From Bacillus renqingensis (GTDB lineage Bacteria; Bacillota; Bacilli; Bacillales; Cytobacillaceae), in NCBI RefSeq assembly GCF_016464375.1, contig NZ_JADDIU010000001.1:124001-188000 (forward strand): DNA of 64,000 nucleotides. Reading direction: 5' to 3'. How positions within the stretch are numbered: position 1 is the stretch's first letter; the number at the start of each line of letters is the position of its first letter. Position numbers and translations under genes: made by a program. The notes beneath the pieces were generated by a model. The model saw only the letters and a program-made list of their open reading frames with translations. It ran no database searches and was not told the DNA's origin. This document shows positions 57,467-64,000 of this stretch, piece by piece.

Positions 57467-58522
57467 TTACTTAGATTTCACTAACCCTAATTCAACTAAT
57501 CTTTCAGCGATTTGGACTGAGTTCCAGGCCGCCCCCTTCAGTAAGTTGTCTGATACAACCCACATATGAAAACCTCGCGTCACATCAAGATCTTTTCTTA
57601 TTCGGCCAACAAATACTTCTTTTTTCCCGACACAATCAGCAGGCATTGGATAAATTTGATTTTCCGGATCATCCTGCAAGACAATACCAGGAGCATCGTT
57701 CAGCAACGCTTTAATATTGCTGGCACTTACGTCTTGTGCTTCAATTTCAAAATAAACCGATTCGGAATGTCCAACTGCTACCGGCAAACGAACACAGGTT
57801 GCAGCAACTGGCAGTTCCGGCATGTGCATAATTTTTTTCGTCTCATTCATCATTTTTATTTCTTCAAATGTAAATCCATTATCTTGGAATCTATCAATTT
57901 GCGGAATCGCATTAAAGGCAATTTGATAATGCTTTTTATCTGATTTTACCGGCAAAATATTAGCTTCATATTTCTCTTCATTGATAATCGACTTGGTTTG
58001 TTTCTTTAACTCCTCAACCGCCGCCGCACCTGCACCAGAAACAGCTTGATAGGTGGATACAATCACTTTTTTCAAACCATATTTCCGGCGAATAGGTTCG
58101 AGTGCAACAACCATTTGAATCGTGGAGCAATTTGGATTAGCTATGATGCCATTATGTTTATAAAGGTCGGCTTCGTTTACCTCAGGAACAACTAATGGTG
58201 TATTTTCATCCATTCGAAACGCACTAGTATTATCCACAACGATTGCACCGCGTTTTACTGCTTCAGGAGCCAGTTCCTTGGATACGCTGCCCCCAGCACT
58301 AAATAATGCGATATCGACCCCTTCGAAGCTCTCAGGTTTTGCCTCTTGAATCGTGATTTCCTGACCATTAACATCCACTTTTTTTCCAGCTGAACGAGCC
58401 GAAGAAAGTAAGCTTAGTTTTTTGATAGGGAAATTCTCATTCATTAATGTTTGAATCATTTGTTGTCCAACCGCTCCTGTTGCCCCAACTACGGCAACAT
58501 GAAATCCATTTTGTTGACTCAT
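57467..58522 (-). CDS. asd: Aspartate-semialdehyde dehydrogenase
   Basis: A 351-aa enzyme. The NADP-binding [14 protein letters not shown] is at the N-terminus, the catalytic Cys is in [13 protein letters not shown], and the active-site His is in [11 protein letters not shown]. It reduces aspartyl phosphate to aspartate semialdehyde. The ATG at 58522 follows AAAGGGG; an ATG at 58546 is in frame upstream. The 160-base gap to spoVFB may carry a separate promoter. Confidence 0.96.
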   Translation of the reverse strand: MSQQNGFHVAVVGATGAVGQQMIQTLMNENFPIKKLSLLSSARSAGKKVDVNGQEITIQEAKPESFEGVDIALFSAGGSVSKELAPEAVKRGAIVVDNTSAFRMDENTPLVVPEVNEADLYKHNGIIANPNCSTIQMVVALEPIRRKYGLKKVIVSTYQAVSGAGAAAVEELKKQTKSIINEEKYEANILPVKSDKKHYQIAFNAIPQIDRFQDNGFTFEEIKMMNETKKIMHMPELPVAATCVRLPVAVGHSESVYFEIEAQDVSASNIKALLNDAPGIVLQDDPENQIYPMPADCVGKKEVFVGRIRKDLDVTRGFHMWVVSDNLLKGAAWNSVQIAERLVELGLVKSK

Positions 58523-58709
58523 TTTTTGTTCCCCTTTCATATACACTGGCTGGTTATTTCAATTTTAACATCTATTTTTTCTGCCAGTACAAATCCTTGT
58601 AATTTTCTATTTCATCAGTAGGATGATAGAAATTACCTACTGATGAATGATTAATTTATTTTATCATATTCCTTGAAAGAAATAACCTTTTTTGAAAAGG
58701 GGGAGAGAA

Positions 58710-59309
58710 TTATTCATTATCTTTATATTTTTCAATTATAACTGGCTGGATCTGTTTCCCTTCCAAAGCTGCCTCTACGGTTTCCTTCAATAACGACATT
58801 TTCGCGACCATGGAATTTGGTTTCTTGATCGGGTCATCCTGACCATATGGGATAAAATAAACGTTCTTCGTTGACATTAATCTCATTAAGTTTATACCAT
58901 TTAGCCCAAGGGCATCATTAGTTGAAATGCCGAGGACCACCGGTTTTAAATTTCTAAGGGTTGCTTTTGCCGTCATTAATACTGGACTATCGTTGATGGC
59001 ATTGGCAAATTTACTCATCGATACACCAGTTAGAGGGGCAATGACCATACAATCGAGCGGTTCCTTTGGTCCTAAAGGTTCTGCTTTCACGATTGAATCA
59101 ATTGCTTTATTACCCGTTAAGTCCTCAATTCGCTGTATCCAATCCTCTCCATTACCAAAGCGGGTTTCTGTGTTCTTTACGGTAAAAGTTACAATCGGGA
59201 TTACCTCTGCACCAGCTTGCACTAATCGCTTGATTTCCGGAAATACAGCATCATAGGTACAATGTGAGCCAGTTAGGCCAAAGCCAATCCTTTTCCCTTT
59301 TAAACTCAT
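58710..59309 (-). CDS. spoVFB: SpoVFB, dipicolinate synthase subunit B
   Basis: A 199-aa flavoprotein-like subunit of the HFCD family, starting MSLKGKRIGFGLTGSHCTYDAVFPEI, with APLTGVSMSKFANAIND and LGISTNDALGLNGIN. With SpoVFA it makes dipicolinic acid in the mother cell late in sporulation. The start overlaps the spoVFA stop by four bases (ATGA). Confidence 0.96.
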   Translation of the reverse strand: MSLKGKRIGFGLTGSHCTYDAVFPEIKRLVQAGAEVIPIVTFTVKNTETRFGNGEDWIQRIEDLTGNKAIDSIVKAEPLGPKEPLDCMVIAPLTGVSMSKFANAINDSPVLMTAKATLRNLKPVVLGISTNDALGLNGINLMRLMSTKNVYFIPYGQDDPIKKPNSMVAKMSLLKETVEAALEGKQIQPVIIEKYKDNE

Positions 59310-60208
59310 TTTGCATTCCCCTTTCGGTTTTTTATCGTCTCTTGGAGCAACTGTGTAAGAACGTCCGCTAAGATTTGCCCCGCTGTTTTCGGGGCAACGA
59401 TTCCCGGCAAACTTGGGGCAAGCAAGGCCTTAATACCTCGTTTTTCAGCATATCGAAAGTCGGTTCCGCCCGGTTTGGAAGCTATATCGATAATAAGTGT
59501 GTGGGGAGGTAATTTGGCAATGACTTCTGCACTTACGATTAATTGTGGAATGGTATTGATTAATATATCTGTGCCCATTACTTCCTTTTCGATATTGTTT
59601 AATTGAAAGGGGTCCAAGCCCATTTCCGTTATCCTAGCCAAGTGTTCGCTTTTTCTCGCTCCGACCTTTACTTTAGCGCCTAAGGCATGAAAGGCTCTTG
59701 CAATACTCATGCCACATCGTCCCAAACCGAGTATCGTTACGTTAGAACTGTGAATCGTAAAGTCAGTGTGTTGAATCGCCATCATAATCGTACCCTCAAC
59801 GGTTGGAATCGAGTTATAGATGGCAACATCATCTCTTGAAAACAACTGAATCAGTTTTCTCCCTGTTTGTTTTACAATGCCATCTAAGAATGAGTTACTG
59901 ATTCCAGAGTAAATTGTACAATGTTCGGGGGTCTTTGCCAGGATCTCTTCCGTTATCACTACTTTTTCATTCGAGAATATCGTTTCTACCTGTCCCTTTA
60001 TGTCGGTGCCAGCCACTGGCAAAATGATGGCATCTATATTCGAAAGATCAACCTCATCCAGCTTTTCTTTGACAGCACCTGTGAAGGCGTGATCAAGCTG
60101 TTCAAACCCAATAAGTGAAATCCGTGCATCCAACTCGGTTAACTTTCGGATAATTTCCAGCTGTCTGGCATCACCACCAATTACGGCAATCTGCATCCCT
60201 GTCAGCAT
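59306..60208 (-). CDS. spoVFA: SpoVFA, dipicolinate synthase subunit A
   Basis: A 300-aa dehydrogenase-like subunit. The N-terminus MLTGMQIAVIGGDARQLEIIRKL and VTILGLGRCGMSIARAFHALGAKVKVGARK (Rossmann fold) are typical, followed by LLAPSLPGIVAPKTAGQIL. The ATG at 60208 is nine bases after GAAGGTG; ATG 60220 is too close to it. A sigma-K-like promoter lies upstream, as expected for mother-cell dipicolinate synthesis. Confidence 0.95.
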   Translation of the reverse strand: MLTGMQIAVIGGDARQLEIIRKLTELDARISLIGFEQLDHAFTGAVKEKLDEVDLSNIDAIILPVAGTDIKGQVETIFSNEKVVITEEILAKTPEHCTIYSGISNSFLDGIVKQTGRKLIQLFSRDDVAIYNSIPTVEGTIMMAIQHTDFTIHSSNVTILGLGRCGMSIARAFHALGAKVKVGARKSEHLARITEMGLDPFQLNNIEKEVMGTDILINTIPQLIVSAEVIAKLPPHTLIIDIASKPGGTDFRYAEKRGIKALLAPSLPGIVAPKTAGQILADVLTQLLQETIKNRKGNAK

Positions 60209-60272
60209 GAAAACATTCACCTTCTTTTTTTAAAAAATCCTTTTAAGGTATCCAATTCTCTTATCACTTCAC

Positions 60273-60301
60273 TATCTTATGTAAGAAAACTTTAAACGGT
60301 G
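60273..60301 (-). promoter_or_regulatory. Candidate sigma-K promoter of the spoVF operon
   Basis: On the minus strand CACC (60298-60301) and CATAAGATA (60273-60281) are 16 bases apart, a full match to the sigma-K pattern AC-N16-CATANNNTA. It lies about 65 bases upstream of spoVFA. Confidence 0.65.
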
Positions 60302-60317
60302 AGTTCTCCTGCCCAAT

Positions 60318-60363
60318 AAAAAACAAAAGCCCAAGCAAATATTTGCTTGGGCTTTTGTTTTTT
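60318..60363 (-). terminator. ymxH terminator
   Basis: A perfect 46-base palindrome with arms ACAAAAGCCCAAGCAAAT and ATTTGCTTGGGCTTTTGT, flanked by A and T runs. It overlaps the last bases of ymxH. Confidence 0.88.
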
Positions 60364-60601
60364 ATTCTTCGGGAACATCAATGATGATCATATCTGCACC
60401 AATTTTTTTTATATGCTGCCATGGTACTCTGATTCCTTCCCCCTGCTTCCTGAAACCGAACCATTTTAATGATGGGATCAAAAGAGCCTGAATTTGACCT
60501 GTGCTTTCATTGATTTCTAAATCTGTCTGCCCTAGTACACCAAGACGTTCAGCCCTTTTAACATCGACAATTTCTTTTCCACTTAGTTCGCTCAACCGCA
60601 T
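60362..60601 (-). CDS. ymxH: YmxH, PRC-barrel (YlmC/YmxH family) protein
   Basis: A 79-aa PRC-barrel protein starting MRLSELSGKEIVDVKRAERLG, annotated as sporulation-associated in Bacilli. It contains LEINESTGQIQALLIP and GEGIRVPWQHIKKIG. Function unknown. It precedes spoVFA as in B. subtilis. Confidence 0.92.
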   Translation of the reverse strand: MRLSELSGKEIVDVKRAERLGVLGQTDLEINESTGQIQALLIPSLKWFGFRKQGEGIRVPWQHIKKIGADMIIIDVPEE

Positions 60602-60662
60602 TTACAAAACTCCTCTCTACCGCTTTTCTATAAGTTTATAAGAGGAAGTCCCTAATTAGACT

Positions 60663-60784
60663 AAGAAAAGCGCAAGCGCCCTGGTCAGCGGCGTATGGCC
60701 TCCTCGAAAAAGCTATCGCTTTTCCTTCGTGCGATGTTGATGCTTTCGAAGCCATCCTTGTGGAGCTGGACAATTCTCAAAGCC
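60663..60784. repeat. Dispersed repeat family A, copy 5
   Basis: AAGAAAAGCGCAAGCGCCCTG to GACAATTCTCAAAGCC, nearly identical over its length to 5958-6086 and to the right module of 24871-25087. Intergenic, between mlpA and ymxH. Confidence 0.85.
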
Positions 60785-60807
60785 AAGTGATATAAATATG
60801 GACTGTC

Positions 60808-62043
60808 CTATAGATTGCTTGGAAACTCCCCATCCGGACTTATTAATGAGACAGAATAATGATCAGTAAAGATTCTTCTGCCCATTTCATCCACACTGTT
60901 TTTGGTTACGGCATCAATTTGTTCGATTATTTCATCCAGCGAGCGGTGACGTTTTAACAGAAGTTCATTTTTGCCATTACGGCTCATGCGACTATTCGTA
61001 CTTTCCAGACTCAACATTAAACTCCCTTTTAGCTGCTCTTTACTATTAGTTAATTCTTTTTCCGTAATCCCATCTTGGGTCAATTTATTTAATGTTTCTT
61101 GAATAGTTTCAACCAAAACACCTAGCTGTTTCGCCCCCGTTCCGCCATAAATGGTTACAATCCCGCTATCCTGATAGGCGGAATGGTAGGAAAAGACGGA
61201 ATAGGCTAAGCCTTTTTGCTCACGAACATCCTGGAATAATCGCGAACTCATACTGCCCCCTAAAATATTATTTAAGGTGATTAAACTGTAGATATCCTCA
61301 TGTCCGACCTTTAATCCTTCAAATCCCATACATAAATGAGCCTGTTCTATATCCTTTTTCCGTGAAATTTTGTTGGAATGAAACGACGGAATAGTCCCAC
61401 TTGTTTCCCGATTACCACCGTGATAAGCTCCAAAATATTGTTCCACTTCCTGGATAAAAGTCTCCGGTACATTGCCTGCAATCGAGATAACAACATTTTC
61501 CGGTGAGTACCTTTCAGCGATATACTTTCTTAATGAGTCGCCATTAAACGTATTTAACGTTTCTTCAGTCCCTAAAATGGGATAACCTAATGGATGGTCG
61601 CCATAAACGGCCCTGCTAAGCAAATCATGGACAATATCATCCGGCGTATCTTCATACATCTTAATTTCCTCGAGGACAACATTTTTTTCTTTCAGTAACT
61701 CTGTCTCATCAAACGTTGAATTAAAAAACATATCAGCTAAAACATCGAGAGCAAATTTGGAATGCGTATCCAGAACCTTTGCATAATAGCACGTATACTC
61801 CTTCGAGGTAAAGGCATTTACTTGACCGCCGATACTATCAAACGATTCAGCAATTTCCTTCGCAGTCCGTGTAGCTGTACCTTTGAAAAACATATGCTCA
61901 AGGAAATGGGAAATTCCGTTTGTTTCCGGATTTTCATTTCTTGACCCCGTACCAATCCAGATACCGATTGCAACTGAGCGAACAGTTGGAATTTGTTCTA
62001 ATACAATTCTTACTCCATTTTTGCATGAATATTTGTTTATCAT
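60808..62043 (-). CDS. mlpA: MlpA/YmxG, M16-family zinc peptidase
   Basis: A 411-aa M16B peptidase. HFLEH (zinc motif) is near residue 50 within ETNGISHFLEHMFFKGT, with the distal Glu in LEEIKMYEDTPDD. The C-terminal half includes EQKGLAYSVFSYHS. In B. subtilis MlpA affects extracellular protease levels. The ATG at 62043 follows AGGAGG; the longer frame from 62067 runs through that site. Confidence 0.95.
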   Translation of the reverse strand: MINKYSCKNGVRIVLEQIPTVRSVAIGIWIGTGSRNENPETNGISHFLEHMFFKGTATRTAKEIAESFDSIGGQVNAFTSKEYTCYYAKVLDTHSKFALDVLADMFFNSTFDETELLKEKNVVLEEIKMYEDTPDDIVHDLLSRAVYGDHPLGYPILGTEETLNTFNGDSLRKYIAERYSPENVVISIAGNVPETFIQEVEQYFGAYHGGNRETSGTIPSFHSNKISRKKDIEQAHLCMGFEGLKVGHEDIYSLITLNNILGGSMSSRLFQDVREQKGLAYSVFSYHSAYQDSGIVTIYGGTGAKQLGVLVETIQETLNKLTQDGITEKELTNSKEQLKGSLMLSLESTNSRMSRNGKNELLLKRHRSLDEIIEQIDAVTKNSVDEMGRRIFTDHYSVSLISPDGEFPSNL

Positions 62044-62139
62044 CAACTTCCTCCTGACTGTAACCAACAGATGCTAGTACTCCATTGTTAATTATACCGA
62101 TTGTGACTATTTTCTCCAACTTATAGCGTTTGTTGCCGA

Positions 62140-63087
62140 TTATTTTATAATTCTTTCCTCATTCAATAAATCCGAAACTGTACCAATTTTTAAATTTTTT
62201 TGTTTAATTAACGAGATTAAACGGTTAAGAGAGGCGGCTGTCGACTCGGTTGGATGCATAAGAATCATGGAGCCGTTATCGACTTTATCCATTACACGGT
62301 TAATCAATATTTCCGGGGAAGGCTTCTTCCAATCAACAGTATCAACTGTCCACATAACGGTCTTCATTTTTATTTCATCAGCAACTTTCACCGTTTCATC
62401 CCGATAACTTCCACTTGGCGGGGCAAACAATTTACATTTTATTTCAGTTGCTGCTTCGATGATTTCATTTGTTTTAACGATTTGTTCTCTCGCCTGGGCT
62501 GCCGTTAATTTCGCCATATCTGGATGGGAATAGGAGTGATTTCCAATCTCATGACCGGCACTTACAATCATTTTCGCAAGCTCCGGATTCTTTTTTACCC
62601 AATTACCTTCTAAGAAAAAACTCGCTGAAACATGGTGTTTCTTTAAGGTTGCGAGCATATCTGACAAATATTCATTTCCCCATGCCACATTTATGATGAA
62701 GGAGACCATTGGTTTGTCCGGATGACCTCTGTATATAGGGGAGGCAGGTAAATCTTCTAAGTGGACTTTCGGCTTCACTTGGGTAAAAACTAATTTTTTT
62801 TCGTTAAATACACCCTGTTTTTTCATATTGTTATACGATGCAGCAATATCAACCTTAACACCGTTATAGCCGGGAATCGCTTTCCAGACTCTGTCTATTT
62901 CCGCATCTGAAGGCGGCCTTTCATATGCAGGTGCATTTTTTTTGATATTTTCCAATAACGAATCCGTTTTTTTCGCTGCTGGCAGGGCATTGTCTTTTAA
63001 ATCATGAACATAATGATTCACGATGGGAAGATTAACAACCATCCACGCAGTAAACAAGAAAATAGATAAAATAATTGCCTTTTTCAT
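62140..63087 (-). CDS. ylxY: YlxY, polysaccharide deacetylase-family protein
   Basis: A 315-aa protein. An N-terminal membrane anchor (about 3-20) is followed by a linker and an NodB-type domain (from about 125). Expected metal ligands are partly changed: the usual TxDDG is replaced by SFIINVAWGNE, while HEIGNHSYSHPDM is intact, so activity is uncertain. Such proteins act on cell wall or spore polysaccharide. Located between pnp and mlpA as in B. subtilis. Confidence 0.92.
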   Translation of the reverse strand: MKKAIILSIFLFTAWMVVNLPIVNHYVHDLKDNALPAAKKTDSLLENIKKNAPAYERPPSDAEIDRVWKAIPGYNGVKVDIAASYNNMKKQGVFNEKKLVFTQVKPKVHLEDLPASPIYRGHPDKPMVSFIINVAWGNEYLSDMLATLKKHHVSASFFLEGNWVKKNPELAKMIVSAGHEIGNHSYSHPDMAKLTAAQAREQIVKTNEIIEAATEIKCKLFAPPSGSYRDETVKVADEIKMKTVMWTVDTVDWKKPSPEILINRVMDKVDNGSMILMHPTESTAASLNRLISLIKQKNLKIGTVSDLLNEERIIK

Positions 63088-63163
63088 TCTACCTTTCCCC
63101 CTTCCTTATAAAATATGTATCGAAGGGACAAGGTAGAACATTACTTCTTGTTTGATCCATAGA

Positions 63164-63196
63164 GAAAAAGCCAGGGAAGGATTCGACCCTGACTTT
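63164..63196 (-). terminator. pnp terminator
   Basis: AAGTCAGGG and CCCTGGCTT pair (one G-U) and are followed by TTTC on the minus strand, after the pnp stop. Confidence 0.75.
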
Positions 63197-63229
63197 CTCA
63201 TTTTTATCTTCAACAGTTAAAAGCAGATT

Positions 63230-64000
63230 CTATCGGTTTTCTTCCGCCTTTTCACGTTGTTCCTTTAACACTGCCTTACGAGATAAGTTTACTCGACCTT
63301 GCTTATCAATTTCAGTCACTTTGACCAAAATCTCGTCCCCAAGCTTCACAACATCTTCTACTTTCCCAACCCGTTCCTCGGCAAGCTCGGATATATGGAC
63401 TAATCCATCTTTACCTGGGAAGATTTCAACAAAAGCACCAAACTTTTCGATTCGTTTGACTTTACCAAGATAGAGCTGTCCAACTTCAACCTCGCGAACA
63501 AGATCTTCGATAATTTTCTTTGCTTTTCGGTTCATCTCACTGTTGGCAGAGGCAATAAAAATCGTGCCATCTTGTTCGATATCGATTTTAACCCCAGTTT
63601 CTTCAATGATTTTATTAATTTGTTTGCCACTTGGTCCGATCACATCACGAATCTTATCCGGATTGATGGACATCGTTAAAATTTTCGGTGCAAATTTTGA
63701 CAGTTCTGTTCTCGGTTCTGAAATTGTAGAAAGCATGGAGTCCAAGATCTGCATTCTTCCTTTTTTCGCCTGTTGAAGAGCCTCTTCTAAAATTTCACGA
63801 GAAAGCCCCTCAATTTTTATATCCATTTGTAATGCCGTTACACCCTTAGCAGTTCCAGCTACTTTAAAATCCATATCTCCAAGGTGGTCTTCCATCCCTT
63901 GAATATCCGTTAATACAGTATAATGATCACCAGATTTGACAAGACCCATGGCAATACCGGCAACAGGGGCTTTTATTGGAACACCTGCATCCATCATCGC
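63230..64000 (-). CDS. pnp: Polynucleotide phosphorylase (5' part beyond window)
   Basis: The C-terminal 256 codons of PNPase, open to the window edge. The second RNase PH domain ends with [20 protein letters not shown] and [18 protein letters not shown]. The KH domain has [20 protein letters not shown], and the S1 domain has [28 protein letters not shown]. It degrades RNA 3'-to-5' with phosphate. The start codon lies outside. Confidence 0.97.
   Translation of the reverse strand, partial: AMMDAGVPIKAPVAGIAMGLVKSGDHYTVLTDIQGMEDHLGDMDFKVAGTAKGVTALQMDIKIEGLSREILEEALQQAKKGRMQILDSMLSTISEPRTELSKFAPKILTMSINPDKIRDVIGPSGKQINKIIEETGVKIDIEQDGTIFIASANSEMNRKAKKIIEDLVREVEVGQLYLGKVKRIEKFGAFVEIFPGKDGLVHISELAEERVGKVEDVVKLGDEILVKVTEIDKQGRVNLSRKAVLKEQREKAEENR

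Overview
This window is a stretch of chromosome from a low-GC, endospore-forming Firmicute of the Bacillaceae (Bacillus/Neobacillus-like). The evidence is the sporulation genes (spoVK, cotE, spoVS, spoIIIE, spoVFA/B), the yneA-lexA SOS pair, and a gene order that largely follows the B. subtilis lexA, glnRA, spoVK, hfq-miaA, mutSL, cotE-ymcA-miaB, spoVS-ymdB-rny, recA-cinA-pgsA, ymf and dapA-spoVF regions. No species can be named from the sequence alone. Most genes are on the minus strand and read right to left.

Layout from left to right. 1-3.3 kb: yneB (partial), yneA, lexA with three LexA boxes, then glnA-glnR with a GlnR/TnrA box. 3.3-10 kb: ynbB, hflX, spoVK, hfq, miaA, and mreBH on the opposite strand. 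10-14.6 kb: mutL and mutS. 14.6-22 kb: an accessory segment where B. subtilis has none, with a tRNA-Arg(CCU) flanked by tRNA fragments, a decayed membrane-protein gene, a sensor kinase, ynfA, a ykoP-like gene, an HpaB-type hydroxylase with a separately placed flavin reductase, an ABC ATPase and an acetyltransferase. 22-31.3 kb: cotE, ymcA, miaB, korB-korA, spoVS, ymdB, rny. 31.6-35.9 kb: recA. 36-43.7 kb: cinA, pgsA, rodZ, ymfK, ymfJ, ymfI, ymfH, ymfF. 44-49.7 kb: a BMP-type nucleoside ABC transporter with a GntR regulator. 49.8-64 kb: spoIIIE, ylzJ, tepA, rnjB, the dipicolinate/aspartate operon (spoVFA-spoVFB-asd-dapG-dapA), ymxH, mlpA, ylxY and the 3' part of pnp.

The outstanding feature is recA. 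It is split into three exons by two self-splicing introns of unrelated classes. Exon 1 (35940-35332) is followed by a 325-nt ORF-less group I intron (35331-35007) that has P1, P4-P7 core motifs, a U at the 5' splice site and a terminal G. Next is a 36-nt mini-exon of 12 codons (35006-34971). It is followed by a 2,968-nt group II intron (34970-32003) that encodes an intact 718-aa reverse transcriptase/maturase with an HNH domain and has clear domains V and VI, and finally exon 3 (32002-31607). Removing both introns gives an uninterrupted 346-aa RecA, and both insertions fall between codons in the part that encodes DNA-binding loop L2.

Other points of interest are a run of ten G in the mutS coding strand, a dispersed repeat family (five copies) and a second, palindromic family, one copy of which supplies the stop codon of the ylmA-like gene.
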